This document shows positions 12,245 through 26,549 of a DNA stretch of 64,000 nucleotides, piece after piece. Below the pieces are notes generated by a model that did not search any database, was not told where the DNA came from, and was given only the letters and a program-made list of their open reading frames with translations. This DNA comes from Scatophagus argus (lineage: Eukaryota; Chordata; Actinopteri; Scatophagidae): assembly GCF_020382885.2 (NCBI RefSeq), contig NC_058514.1:15424249-15488248 (forward strand). The letters run 5' to 3'. A program made the position numbers and the translations under genes. How positions within the stretch are numbered: the stretch's first letter is position 1; each line of letters opens with the position of its first letter.

Positions 12245-12575
12245 TTTCATGTAAGACACACACACACACACACACACACAGTCTTGTTTCCATCACTTTT
12301 GGGGACATTACATAGACTTCCATTCATTTCCTGGAGGTTTAACCACCACCTAAACATAACAATAAACATGACTTGCCTAATCCTAACTCTTACCTTAACC
12401 AAACCCTAACCTCTACCTAACCTTAAAGCAACTCTTCACCATAAAATTTAATGATTTATCTTGTGAGGACTTACGTTTTGCCCCCATAAAGTGAGACGGG
12501 TCCTCACAATGTGACTGTGTGAACAGATTTTTGTCCTCACAACTCCTGCAATTTGCATCCACACACATACACACA
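12245..12575. repeat. teleost dispersed repeat with CCTAACC core, flanked by CA microsatellites
   Basis: A (CA)n tract at about 12257-12280 is followed by a module (gacttccattcatttcctgg, then runs of cctaac/ctaacc words, then gtgaggact and gggtcctcacaatgtgac) and ends in another CA-rich tract near 12560-12580. This arrangement recurs widely in teleost genomes; I do not know a formal family name. Confidence 0.55.
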
Positions 12576-13428
12576 CACACTAACACTAACATACGCTCAC
12601 AGCTAATGGAGCAGCGGTCGACTTCTGTTTTCCTAAAACCTGAGACGCGAGGGGAGTTCTCTCAAAGTGATGAGGCAGATGAAAAGAGTGGGGAGGGAAA
12701 GATGAAGGGAGGAGAGGAATGAGGAGGGTCTGGATGAGGGAGAGGAGGAGGAGGAGGTGCGTGAAAGTCCATGACGGTACCAGCCGCAGGCCTGATTAAT
12801 GGCCACCTGGTTGTGCAGCGTGGCATGCTGGGTAGAGAAAGGGAGTGCGAGGTTACAGTAAAGGTGAGGGCTCGTTATCTGGAGCGTTGGACAGTGATGA
12901 AACACTCAGCTTTACAGAGAGAAGAAGTTCCCTGACAGAAACCTAAAAAACAAGATCCAGTGCATCTGGACAGCACGCACTTGCTAAAATGCTTTCTTCA
13001 GGGATCCTTCAGGGAGGTCAGGAATTTCAGTTGCACATTTATTTCATTTCATGTTTGAAGTGTAGCCAAATGAAATACGTCATGACATGAATGACAGCGT
13101 CTTTGCAAAGGGCCATAACAACCACAAATGAAGAATTTATATGCAAAAACAGATCAACAGCATTCTTATCATGAATAGACCAACACTAGGCTGATTGATC
13201 AACTCAACAAAATATATAACAAAGTTTTGGGTAGTTTAATGCAGAAATGCTACATATTATATCATATTATCTATTATGTATTGTCAAACAATGGTGTTTG
13301 TGAGCATGAACTCATTTAAAAACTTTCTATGACGGGGCGTTCAAGGATGCTTCAAATATTTGACAAGTTTCTGCAGACAAGCATTAAGCACTGAACTACA
13401 ATATGCACACTGCAAATGAGAAAGCTGA

Positions 13429-13456
13429 CCCCCCCCCCCCCCCCCAAAAAAAAAAA
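13429..13456. repeat. poly-C/poly-A tract (C17A11)
   Basis: Seventeen C directly followed by eleven A. The minus strand is a long G homopolymer. Confidence 0.9.
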
Positions 13457-15788
13457 CAACAAACTGAGACAATGTTATGAGACTGATCTTTTCTTACATC
13501 AAATGCTATATATCAAATATTGGTTGGTCCTTGAATGCACCAACCTGCTCGTGTTTTAAAAACTGTCCCCCACTCGCAGTTCAAAGTTTAGGAATGCGTG
13601 ATTTGAATACGTTTATCCGCAAGGAAACTTCTCAAAGTTCAGGATTTCACATTCTGACAACAGCCAACTTTCATTCCTTATAATTTAGTCTACGATCAAA
13701 TCATGAAGTCCAATTCATATCATTCATATCTAGTTTTCCACTTTTTAATACGTTTGAAATGTACAGTAATCGAGAGACAGTAAAGTGTTTGATGTCACTG
13801 GTGTATACAGGAGTTGAGTAAAGGCTTCTGCTGGGGAACAGCAACACCACTTGGACCAACCACACGCACAACTGCAGTAATACTAGAACTGGTAGTAAAC
13901 ATAATGGTTAGTAATGGTAATAATGATTGATAGCAGTTTTTTTTTATTTATGTTTTTATGTTTGTTGAATATATCTGAATATTGGGGATGCTTAAAACAG
14001 CTCCAGTCCACAACTGTTCTGTGCGACTTTCATACCAGCTGGATTAAAAGCCTCCCTGCTGCTGAATGGGAGAGGGTGGCTCAAGGCCGTCTCCTGCCAC
14101 CACACCCTCCGTGGGAAATGGGATGTTGATAAAGATTTTTCCAAACTATTGTTCTCCGTTCTCTCTCATGTACACTAACCAGTGCAGACACCAGATGAGT
14201 GCGCCAAGCACGCAGCGTCTCCCCCAGCCACTGATGTCCGTTCAAGCCAGGAACCCCGACTGCCTGTTATCTTGTAGGAAATGGACAAGTTGTGAACCCA
14301 CAGACGCAAAAGACAGATGGTGTGCATAGAGGTTAGGAAGTCCTGGAGGGGACTGATAACTGATGATGCTCAATTCTTCCTACAGTCCAGAATCCAAGTG
14401 ATTTGTTTAGATACTGCAATCACTTTGAAACACAAATGAGTCACCTCAGGTGCACATTTTCGAATATTTGATTCAAGCATACTGACTTTTTTTTTTGACT
14501 TTTCTAAACTCAGTGGCACTTAGAGTGACACATCATATTTGAAGAGTGAGATGACATCAAAACTAACCAGTGGACTAAGAAATCTCAATTCGTTCTACCT
14601 GCAGGAAGCGCAAGACCAATACGTACTGAAACAATGGCCGTTGTGAAGAGAGTTAGAAAGCCACTATGACCCCAAACATGCCCATTTTTGAACAATTTTG
14701 TCCCAGAACACAGAGTACACTGTGGTCACACCCGAGTTTAAGGACTTGGTTACACAACAAATGTGTCACCTCTCCCATTCATACAGAAGAGTGTCCTGTG
14801 GGAACAGTTCTTAGAAACTTGAACATCATTAACTTCATCCAGCCTACCTGGACCTGTGGCGACTTATTTTTCAGTATCCTCTATACATCTAGATGAGTAC
14901 TTTAGAACACGAGTAATGTTATATCAGTCTTGAATTTTTAAAAGAATAGAATTCTTTTACATTTATTGTTACAATGTGTTCAAATTGTCACAGCTGCTCC
15001 TGTTCTAACGATAGCATGTGGGTCAAGTGCACATCACGTTACGATCGCAGAAGTTACAAGACAGAATGTGACCAGTACACAAAACATTGCCTGACAGTGA
15101 GGCTACCCTGTGGTACCATTTTTCAGCGCTTTACTCTCTCTGTAACAACAAAGAGGTGTCAGTTTACTTGTGTTGAATACTACTTAAGTTAAAGTACAAA
15201 AGTGGCTCTTTTTGGAGAATTCGTTCCTTGCTTCTATGTGGCCACAGTGAAAGGACCAAAGTGGGCCACTTTCCTCACACATCACCGTAAGGTCGAGGTT
15301 TGCAAAGTCGCAGACACTGCAGACTGAAGTTATCAAGTGCGATTTATTGCGCTTGATATCAATTGACATCAATTATTTGAAAAAGATCTTCAATAACTAC
15401 TCAGTTACAATCACAGAGTTACTTTAAACTTGAATATTACAAAACGCTGTGCACATGGCGAGGCTTTGTGCCCTCCTTGTGATAACAGGGCGTTAAGCAC
15501 ACAGACACAGATGTACGTTCACACGTAAAAAAAACGGTGAAAGTGCTGACGGCCTTCAGTTTGGGTGCTTAGGCTGTGTCACACGTTTCTTTGGTGGTGG
15601 TGGTGGGGGGGGTTAACACAAAAAATAAAAGCCTCCCTCGGGAAGCTACGCACTGCAGTGATGAGAGAGCGGCAGGTGCATAATTAAAGAAAAACACTTT
15701 CCTCGCCTCTCTGCCAGGGAGGGAGGTCAGGGGTGCACTTCATTATTCAGGCTCTTTCTGTCCTCAGCCACAGCTATGTGGAGGACTC

Positions 15789-15790
<2 letters not shown>

Positions 15791-15840
<50 letters not shown>
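15791..15840. repeat. (TG)n microsatellite
   Basis: About 24 TG units starting at tatgtgtg. It generates a spurious poly-CysVal open frame that is not a gene. Confidence 0.95.
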
Positions 15841-15842
<2 letters not shown>

Positions 15843-18800
15843 GAGGGAGCAGGGTACTGGGGAGTCCTTCACGTGCTATGATGGGGGGTGGAGGAGCAGA
15901 TGTTTCATACAGATTTCATACACAACAACAGTGAGAACGTCTGCTTCTCAAACAGTCAACAGTGACACAGAGAAGAAAGCAGGGGAGCTTTCAATGCTGA
16001 GGGTTTTTACTCTCCTCAATTTGAGCACAAAGGAAGGCACTAAGACGACAAAAAGGCTTGGATGGGCAAACTTTAACACGGCTCAAGCCTGGACTTTCTC
16101 AGGCAGCACTGAGAAACTCTCCACTGATGCTCTTTGTGTGCTTTTTGCTTCGTAGAACCAAAATTTTTCAACATATTGAATTAAAAAGTCTGACTTTTTC
16201 TGCCTTAACCCCAACTCCTCTTTTATTCCCTTTGAGATTTACTAACTTGTCTTTTATATGGCATATATCACATATATGTGTCATATAAAATGTAGATGCA
16301 GATATTGTAGACAAAACATTTTTGCAACGTATATGTCATATAGGATATTAACTATCATAGCTGTGTACATAATATGAGAAAACACACAAAGCATGCTAGT
16401 AAGCAAATTGAATCCTACACTGTACAGTAAAGGATACCTGTAGCACCTGTAGCAATGAAATTAGGAATATGGAGATAAATATCAAAAGCAGCTGATTTAT
16501 TTGGGTAGTAACTGTTAAAGGAGAAACACTTTAAAGACAGTATAATCACCACTGCTTGGCTTCCAAAGAGTTCCATTTGTTTGTTGATTTAATGGTAGAA
16601 TTTTACATTACAAGGAAATAGGTAGGAGACTATTCTGCTACTATGAATGTGAATTATGATTAAGTAAATGTACACTCCTACAAGTGGTAGAATAGATCAA
16701 AGAAAGTATGTTGGCTACAGTACACTTTTCAGGTACCTGTATAATATTGTGCGCATTTCGTAACTACAGTTACAAAATACGTTGCTGACTAGGACAGTGC
16801 TTACAAAACACACATGATCTGTTGATTCCCAAAGATCTGGAGATCTCCAAAGAACTAAAAGAAAATTTTAAGGACTTTTAAGGACTGAATTTATGGTACT
16901 TTTTGTCTTGTCCAGGGCTTTGGAGAAGTGAGCTTACATGCAAGCAAACTGCCTTGAAGTTACTTTTCAGCTAAAGAGTAAGAGCACATACTTCTGTACT
17001 TAGAATTTTAAACGCAGAACTCTTTCTTGCATACTTTTGCATTCTCACAGAAATAAAATTTAAAATATAGAACTTTTGCTCCTAACCGGATAACAGTCTT
17101 GGGTGCACACCTGTTGCTGCATCACACGCTCACATTTCATTTGTCTTTAAGGCATCAGTAAAGCCCTGCAGCTTAGACTAGACTTCGAATGCTGCTGCAC
17201 AAAGACACTTCTATTGATTTCGTGCCCCAAACCAACCACAGACATCCCCTCGTTTCTTTTTAGAGGCGTGCTATAGAAAACGCGGCGTTCGAGTAGAGCA
17301 GCAGCACAAAGACTCCTATAGCCCACTGAGTCTCTCTGAGAACCATCACAGCTGTACATGCACTTTGAGTTCAGTACTACTCACTGAGAGAAAACAGCAG
17401 CCACGTGATCCTCATAGTCGCTCTCATCCTGTTTCTTCTCCCAGATGTATTTTATCCTTCATGCAGTGCTGCGCTACAACCCCTCAGGGTAACTTTGTAT
17501 TTGGAGACGTTTCAGGGACGATAAGCCCGAGTCTGGCCGCTGACTGAAGTCGTCCTGTCACGCTTATCTCCTTGAATTTGTATCTGAAGTTAATGATCTC
17601 GCCCAACGTATTGTTAGGTTTTTTTTCTTCTTCTTCTTTCAAGAAAGCCAAGAATGCTTTTGTTTGTCTCTGCTCCCTCTCTCTCTCTCTGCAGAGTTAG
17701 GGATTTTGGGGGGCAAGAGTGTTTCTGCGTCTCCTTGGTAGTGTCAGTCTCTGTCGCTGTCTCCCACAGAGGCTTGCTGCTGTCTTGTCCGTCCTAAGTG
17801 TTCCACTGTTAGCCAGTGTAGCAGACCGGGAGCACTGCCCATTCCCTCTGACTGTCCCTGCCTCCCTTATCATGAGGAACCAGGGGCAGCCCCAGTCCAG
17901 TCCAATCCCAGAGCTCTGCATTCACTGCTGCTGGGACATTTTGAATAACAAAGGAAGCTGTGAGACAATATGTTCCCCTGGTTTTGATTCTTTCCCAAAA
18001 TGGCCTGTGACTCAAGGACGCGGTCACATCAGCACTGATGTTGTTTGATCGCGGGAAAAGGCCTGTTTGTATTCACATAGTCAGCATGTCTTCGCGTTCA
18101 CTTGTCCCAACATTTTTACACAAATACAGGCAAAAATTAGATCTTATTAAACTTAGACCTGACTTGTGTGACTTATCTTCTTAATGATGTTTAACTGTCA
18201 TTTGACTGGTCAGCATTCACAGTCTTTTGGTGTATTAGCACATCTCCTATACGTGTCAGAAGCACTGCAGGTTTGACTCCCGTGTGGCTTCATTAAATTT
18301 CCTCAGTGCAGTAATATGCAGCATCATGGAAAGTGATGCATCATCTCTTTTTTTCTGTCGTATCTGCAGAGGATAACATGCAGTTTTATTACTGGACTGG
18401 ACTATTACTGAACTATATATTATTACTGGACTGGAACAACATATTGTAAGGCATGAGGAAGTCCCACCCTTTCTGGTATGCCTTACGGGACCTTATTTTG
18501 GAAATATATACATATGGTGTTAAATCACAAGAGAAAAATAAATTGTGAAACTGTGATTTGGGAGGTATCTTTGCTTATACTCAAGTATGACTTTTACTTC
18601 TTACAACACAGGAGGTAGCAAGTGAACTCTTCTTTGAGCCTTTTCCAGGTAAGACTACCTGCAATTCCCTGCCTTATTGGTTAACCATAAAACAGTGATT
18701 TCACCATTGGTCTCAGTGCAACAGTGTAGGAATAAAGCTCCTCTTTGCCTGCCTAACAAGTAACATTTGTTGTAGGTGCTGATATCAAGTCCCTGCTGAA

Positions 18801-18965
18801 GACAAGTGAAACAAAAGCACACTAATTAGAACAACTAAATTGTGAGATGATCTGTATTAAAACACATTAGAGGTCATGATGTAAACTGACAGCCAGATGC
18901 TGTGATAAACAGATAAGATTAAGTTGTTTTCCATAGTGTTTTCAAATGTGAGGATTCAGACGTTT

Positions 18966-18997
18966 GTTCTTTCTTTCTTTCTTTCTTTCTTTCTTTT
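18966..18997. repeat. (TTCT)n microsatellite
   Basis: About 8 tetranucleotide units of TTCT. Confidence 0.9.
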
Positions 18998-21900
18998 TCA
19001 GATGTTTTAGATTAGATTTAGAGGATGAATATTCATTAGTTCCCTTCCACTAGCCTGCAAAGACAGTTTCATTTAGTCCAGAAATGTTGTATTTGACTTC
19101 TGGATTAAAGTCAGGCAGTTTGGCCAGATTGTTGCCCTGCAGGAACCACTGAGTTGAGTCTGTCGCTTGTAGCCATGACGACGGATATTCACAAACATCC
19201 CAGGAATTGCTTTCAGGGCACTTTTACTCTGCTTCCATTCAGTGCAAATCTCCTTTGACTGACAGGACATGACTGCATTTAATGCAGATCCTCCTTTGAA
19301 TGCAAAATGCAACAACAATAAGCACGTCTATTTTTTAAAAAAGATTTTGTAATCGTCTAACTGCGATTGTGCTGTTGGGAACGTAAAGTAAGCTCCACTT
19401 AGAAAAATAGTAGAGATAAGATCAGGGGTGTGGAGGCTGTCTTGGGTGTTTCCTTCCACTGGAACAGTTAGGAGTCATTAATAAAAAAGCTTTCGAGACT
19501 GAGCTTCAAAGAAGTGACCACAGCATCAGGAGTCACGCTTGGGCTACAGATCTACAAAACTTACACTAAGTGATCTCAGATTGCAGTGTAATTGTGTGTG
19601 TACATGTGCATTAGGATCATGCACAACAGTGGTGCAAGTGTGTACACACTGCAGACATCTGTCCCACTGTTAGCATTAGCCTTGCGTGAACATTCATGCT
19701 AGTCTGGGTTTGGTCATGATCTGGCAGGTATTTGAGTCTCACAGTTTTTTCATGCATGAGATGGCAGTTGTTTTGACAAATGTGTTGACAGGTGCATCGA
19801 TTCACTAATTATCCTGTTAGCGATGTGGGTGTAACAGTCTCTCATGCGTCAATGGTTTTTTTCCAGAGGTGAACTCTTCCTGGTAAACAAACTCCTTGAA
19901 ATAGTGAAAGTGAAAGTAGCAATACCATAATGTAAAAATACGTACTTACAAATAAAAGTCCTGTATTTGAAACCTTAGTTAAGGTATGATTATTAATGTG
20001 TATAAAGATGGACATTGGGTCTCCATTTCCTTCCGCTGTACTAAAATAAGTCAAAATGTACAGCCTCGGACAGTATTGCCATGTGATGCTGGTGATGTCG
20101 TTTGGAGCCAGAGCCTGTGCTGTATTGATTGACTGGGCCTTGGAGCCATATGATCCAGTTCATGGAGACCACAAACATGTCATAGTTTTTTTTACATTCA
20201 GGACTGTCACCCACATTGCTTCACCCTTTGGTTAGGTTTATGCAACAAATTACTTTGGTTGAGGTGAAGAAAAGATTTGTGATTTCCATTATATGTCAAT
20301 AAAATCTCAATTTGTAGAATACTGACAACATTTAATCTTTAGGATTCGTGTACATGGACCTGAATTTCAGCTTTTTAAGTTGTGTTGTCACAAAAAAAAG
20401 ACAATTTGAGTCCACGCAGACAATCCTGTAAAATAACTTTCACCAGTGTTTCATAAACTACCTTGAAATTGGGTTGAGCATTTAGCAGGTGAAGAGCCAG
20501 ATGTCTTTCTCAAGAGTTGGTGGAGTCCAAACCAAAGCATCTCTATCTTGCCCTCTCTTGTGAATGAGATACTTGAACTTCATCAGTTAGAGCAGAGCTC
20601 TTCCCCTACCCAAAGGTGGGAATCCACTCCCCACAGTACCACCGCCTCGGACTTCTTCCCCGATTTGCACAGTGCCCCAGGGTGCACTGGAGGTCACAAC
20701 TTGTTGATGATGAAGGGAGCAGCATCAGATTATCTGCAAGAAAAAAAAAAACAGAGCTGGAGTCCTGAAGCCACCATATCAGACGCAGCCTCCCCAGCCT
20801 GGCTGTGCCCTGGTAGTTTCCACTGAGACTTTGGATGCAGCTAAAACTTTGGCTACACTCAGACTGAATGGTTTGTAAAGTTTGATATTTGACTCTTTTT
20901 TTCAGACATCGTGAAGCAGAAGAGTCAGTGAAACCTAACTAGAGCCTGATGTCTGAGCCCTGTCGATCACTTCTCCTCTAGCTTGTGGCTTCTCTTTATG
21001 ATTAAAATTACTTTAAAAAAGGTGAACACATCAAACTGGTTGAAGTCAGACTAGTGCTGATTAATGTGTGGGTGTGCCTGCATGCATGACTGTCAGCATT
21101 CATACTAATTCCTGCAGCTGGTCAGAGGAATGTCATGTTAGCTTTGGTGTTTAAACAGTGGTTTGATCCAGGAGCTGCTCATAGATTTCACCCTCCATTA
21201 CCTCCATGTGGCCGGGACGATGCACCTCATCGGGCCAGCTGGATCCAGCACAGACAGGGTGTAAATGTGCATCAGCGGTTCAGTGAACTGAGATCAGTGA
21301 GAAGGTGACAGATGGAGGGAGGGAGAGAGGGAAGGATGTGTCACAGAGCTTCCTGAATGTGACTGAGTTTGTGTGTCTTGTCATTGGTCTGTCAGCTGTG
21401 ACTCACAGTTAGGAAGGATGCTCTTTATCCACTTTGATGTCAATTTTTGCCAGACTGCTGATGCCTACTTTCTGTCAGAGACTTGCCTGTACCAGTATTA
21501 TGAAGTACTGGTTTTCCCCTCTGGGTATCAAAGAAAGATTATTTTTTTTTCCCATTTTATCTGAAGTGAGACAGCAGATTCAGTGACTCAACCAAATAAT
21601 GTCATAGACTTTTGATAGACTTCATCATTCCAGTCAGGTTATTATACACAAAATGGAAATGCCCTGTGGTAACACGCCCAAGTCTTCAGTTTTTCCTTGA
21701 TTTTGTTTCTTTCAGGGTTGAGAACAAGATCCACAATTTTCCACGGATACCCAAGCTAATGACATTCTAGTCAGGCCATACTGCTACTTTAAAACAGAGA
21801 ATTAAACAAGATATAAAGCGCGAAAAGCCGATGTCTGACTTCTTCCACGTTGGTCACCCTGATATAGATGTGTGTGTGTTTGTGAGTGGTATGTGTGTGT

Positions 21901-22010
21901 GTGTTGTTAGAACGCTGCTGGCACCTAGCCGTACACTCTCATGTCCGGCGTTTGGAATTCTTCAGCCGTGAGCTCAGCTGCTCCGTGCCGGCCGGCACTC
22001 CGGTGGTTTT

Positions 22011-22013
<3 letters not shown>

Positions 22014-22055
<42 letters not shown>
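22014..22055. repeat. (TC)n microsatellite
   Basis: About 20 TC units inside a locally GC-richer patch (about 21920-22110). Confidence 0.9.
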
Positions 22056-22057
<2 letters not shown>

Positions 22058-24174
22058 ACCCTGGGCAGAGCTCCCTCCCTCGCCTCATTAGTCTCCTACA
22101 ATGAGGCGGGCATGCTAGGAATGTGAGAGTGCATTCTTCCTTGTACCCCCCAACTCCCCATCAGTAACCTCCTCAACACCTTCTATGTCTCCTTTAAACA
22201 CTCACTGTCCTCTGCACCACCCCACCCCCCACAACTGCCATCCTCTCTCCTCACTCACACACTCCTCCACACCTCACATAGCAACCCCTTTACACATCTT
22301 TTCCACCTCCCCTCCTGCGGCTCCCCTCCTCACCAGGCTCAAACCTCCCACCTTGGTGCTTGTTGCTGCTTCTTTCCTATCATAACTTTCTTAAGTTCTG
22401 TTTAGACGTGGTACCAATCGCAGGAAGATAAGACCCTAATCCTCCCCCCATGATTGAGTGTATTTTTGTATCAGCTCTGAGCAGATTTACTGTGGCAAAA
22501 TGTTGTGTGCAAGAGCGAGTTTTCTCTATAGATTTGACTGATGATTTTGACACATGAGTTCAGTTTATCTTTCAGGATTTAGTAATCAGAGTTACAACCG
22601 CATGAACAGATTGCTTATTCTTTTTCTTTCTGTGCAAAAACAACTTGAGGAAGCTGTAATTTAGCAACACAAACTGAAGTCTATAAATAATTAGGGACAA
22701 GTTAGAAAAGTAAAACCAACAAGACTTTGGGAGACAAGGAGATATTTTCATAGACTTAAAAGGTGAAGCTGCAACTAATTTTTACTTGTGTTGCTGAGAG
22801 TAGCTGAAATCAAATGTCACCGTGAACAAAAATGAGATGGATTTCACTGATGCCAAAAGGCTAATTCTATGATACACTTTTATACTTATTGAAGACATAT
22901 TATGGAAATTGTTTCTGGCTGTTCTGAAGTAGCAAACAAGCTGTGAAGTTAGAAAACTGCTCTCGTGTTGCATACCCAGCAGACTGACCACCACGTCCAC
23001 TGTTGGCTTTCCTTTTAGCTGTGTATTTCTGTGCTGCTAGATGATCCACTGTGTTTTCTAGCTAGTTACAGGTGGTGTTCGTTTTTTTTTTTATTTCACT
23101 GAAAACACCTACTTCAGAGTTGTCTTTAGTTTTTCTCTTTTGCTTGGCTTTTATGTGTGTGTGTTTTTTTTTGTTTGTTTTTTTTTGGTGCAACCAACGC
23201 AACATTGCCTTTCTTTTATGAAACAAAAACAAAATAAATTGAAGCATTTGAATGCTGATTTGGGCACAGATTACTATGGCAGCAACGGATGCTTTTAAGC
23301 ACTTGCGCCAGCCTTACTTTTCCATTCTCTTGCAAAACTTTGCCCCATTTCTTTCTTTCTTTTTCTTTGTTTTCCCCAGAGCTCTTCTTCACACCTTACC
23401 CCTGCTGCTAAAATGCACACTAAAAGGTGAGCAATCAGCTTGTGGAAAAGAGAGCTCTGGGCTATGATCAGCAAACAAACAAAAAAGATTTTGTTTGTAA
23501 GAGAAGAGAAGTATTAATCCATCATATCACATCAATTCTACTCAGGACAGATGAAGGCAGAATGGGGCTGATTCCAAGTTGCTGTGCACTCTAGTGCACT
23601 CCAAAAATGTGTCAAAATACTTCATAAACACCATTTCTCCATCTTGTTGTGTGAACAGAGAAGCTGTGTCTATGCTCATGCTTCTCTCTCAGCAGCTCCT
23701 TGCATATTTGCATCATGTTTAGCTGCATTATTTAATAGGGCAATGGCTGAAGTGAGAATTTCAAATCTATCATCAGGTCTGTGATGTTTGCCTCTCTGTT
23801 CTGCACAGCATACCCCGTGTGGGAGGACGCCTGACATGAGGGTGATGATAAGACGCAGAACACTCGCACCTTGTTATCAGAAGCCTGGTACCAAGTGGAG
23901 CTGCATCTGGAGCCTTTAGTACAGTATGTGTGTGTGTTTTTGAAAGAAAAAGAGTTTTTGGTTCAGTGTCAGGAGGTTCTGCTCCAAGCCAATTCCTCTT
24001 TCCTCTGCTTTGACTCTGAGAAGCTTTGTTGTTAACCCCTCCTTCCTTCAGTTCACACCACCATGCAATCACCTTCCCCTCTCAGAATGAATGGGGAGGA
24101 TGAGGGGTCATAAGTTAAAGGGAGGAAGGAGCTGATGTAGGATCGTCTAAGAAAGGAGTGGAAGGACCGAGGAT

Positions 24175-24210
<36 letters not shown>
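24175..24210. repeat. (TG)n microsatellite
   Basis: About 17 TG units. The antisense poly-ThrHis open frames across it are shadows. Confidence 0.9.
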
Positions 24211-26104
24211 TGTGCACTGGAGGAACATTCTCCAGATGCGATGCCTGAGAGGAAGCTATCGGGCCGAGGAGCACTGGAATCAATGACAGCAGGGGTCGAG
24301 CTGACAGACAGATAGCCTTCCTCTATCTGCCTGTGATAGGACACACTGAGCACACATTTATCTGCAGGCGCTACTACAAGGCTACATCTCTGACTGACAC
24401 CACAAAACTGTCGTGCAGATCCACAGCAGACATCACTGTCCACACTGCACTCTTACCTGATGAATGAGGATCTGATTTTGTGATGAGAATTCTCCTCAGG
24501 AAGTTCAGAAACTCACCTTTTCTCTGCGTTGATGTTGAGCTAATGCGCTTTCCCTGCGTGGCATGAGGGACGTTTTTCCCTTTATTTGTCCTGTTTGTGC
24601 GGCACAAATTTCAGTGGGTTAGTCAAGCTTTGAATAAACAACGAGAGTATTTACCTTCTTATGGAGCACAAAAACCTTCCTGACACTTCTCATCGAGTCA
24701 TATATCTGACAAAACAATCTTTGCTCAAGGTACTCTTACTTTATTGCTGTATAACTTTTTCAGGAAATAAGGCTTGCTCACTTAATGGTGTATAGTATTA
24801 GTATTACTTGAACTTTCTGTTAGCTGTTATTTATAGAGATGGTCTTAAACATAACCAAGGGATGGGTGGACGGAGAGGAAGGACGGACAAATTCGTTAAA
24901 CGAAAAGGCGGAAAAGGAAAGGGAGGAGGCTTGGTTGTGTCTTTGTTGGGAGTTGCTCCTCAGACAGAAGATCGATGTGCAGCCAGTTTATTGTGAGAGT
25001 GCGTGTCTGTCCATCAAGGGATGTATTAAGCTGTGTTTATTTACAGAATGGCTAAGGAAACAGCCAGCAGCAGCTTCCCGGGGAAAACGGAGAGGGCCGA
25101 TCCCCTCTCTTGTTCTATGGGAGGAAATGGGTCATGTGGGCGTGGGCCTGAGGTGGGGCCTCCCACAGGAAATATGACATTTTATATTGATATTACATGT
25201 ACATTGAGGTATTTAACTTATCAAGAATGCCTGAGTGTATTAAAACCCCATGTCAGAGATTGAACAAGATTACAAGCAAGGAATGGCAGGACGTGGATGG
25301 TTGACACTTCATGTAACCCCAAAATGGTATTTAAACTAGATTAGAAAAATCTGTCAAGAATGGTTACATTTTACATATGTATTAGAGTATATTAATGTAG
25401 AATGTAAACAAGTATATATCTGGGAAGGAGGTATTGAGGGACTGCAAGGGTTGCATGACTGAAACCATGAAGCAACATGCTTCTTATTGGTAGTCTTGGT
25501 AGCTTGTACTGTTGGAGGGTGATCACAAAAATAAACTCACAACATTGTGCTTAAAAATATAAACTCTGCAGAAAGGCCTGTAAAAATGTGGTAAGCTTGT
25601 TCAGTTTTGCCAAAGCAGTAGCCTACCTTGATTGTGAGTGAAAACAAGCTAAATGAAGACTGCTGAACAGTCAGCCTCCTCATGAAAATTCAAGCTAAGA
25701 TAACTTACAGTTAATTAGATTTGGGAAAAATCCAAGAACATCAATTTAAGTCACATTCTAATTTTGTCTTTGTGATGATAATATATTATCAAAGAGGCAT
25801 CCCTCAATGACCTTTACCACTCTTCTGGAGAAATATCAGATTACAGGGGTGGAATCAGCTGAATATTTTCCATCACTGACAGAATTTTTTCCATTATGGA
25901 ATATTTTAATGAATCTGTATTAGCTAAAACAAAGATCTAATTCCTTGTTTCCACATCAGTTTGCAAAGCTCCTGCAGGTGTGGGTGAAAATTAGAGGTGA
26001 TTCGCAAAAAACACAAAGCAAATAGTTTTTTGTTTTTTTGTTGTTGTTTTTTTCGTTATTTTGTTTGTTTGTTTTTCATTTTCATTGGAGTGATTAATTT
26101 CGAA

Positions 26105-26352
26105 AAAATGCCCTCCATTAGCCGGCTGATGTGCTCTTGCCCACTTAACCCCCCCAATATGCTCCCCAGGTGCTTGATGCTGCCCACTGCTCCTGTGTGT
26201 GTTTCACTGCATGTAATTTGCTGGGTGTTGCATGTGTGTGTTCACCTAAGGATGGGTCAAATGCAGCAGACGAATTCAGTGTGTGTATGTAAAAATATAT
26301 ATACTGTCAATAAAGCTGATTCTTCTTCTTCTTCTTCTTCTTCTTCTTCTGT
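26105..26352 (+). mobile_element. SINE-like/non-LTR 3' tail element, copy 1, ending in (TTC)n
   Basis: Contains gtgtttcactgcatgtaatt, aaggatgggtcaaatgcag and tcaataaagctgattc, ending in about nine TTC units. The same module occurs in inverted orientation at 47529-47690, which shows it is a dispersed element. A (TTC)n tail after an AATAAA-like word is typical of a short retroposon. The 5' end is uncertain (taken near ccctccattagccgg). Confidence 0.7.
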
Positions 26353-26523
26353 GAGTAACTTGATGGCAGGCCCAGTGTTCATTTCAGCAGCAGTTTTAGA
26401 TTTAATGTAATTTTTTCCCTATATAATTTTTTTTTTGTCGAGTTTTTTGTCAAGCTCAAAATGTTTTAGCATGGTTTTGGTAGATGAAAAGTCAGTATAT
26501 TTTAGTCAACCTTTATTCACATT

Positions 26524-26549
26524 TTCTCTCTCTCTCTCTCTCTCTCAGA
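26524..26549. repeat. (TC)n microsatellite
   Basis: About 12 TC units. Confidence 0.85.

Larger units (their letters stand above)
12576..26100. other. about 13.5 kb gene-poor stretch
   Basis: I found no exon with a recognisable protein domain on either strand. Cys-rich plus frames at 14066-14329 and 14974-15192, and GC-richer patches at about 17200-18050 and 21920-22110, were examined; none has both splice sites and a known motif. The patches could hold promoters or the missing podxl first exon, but nothing in the sequence settles this. The microsatellites are listed separately. Confidence 0.45.

Noticed and set aside
14974..15192. Small cysteine-rich protein gene (plus)
   Set aside because: No signal peptide, domain or splice context. 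Cysteines are irregular and the surrounding sequence is intron-like.
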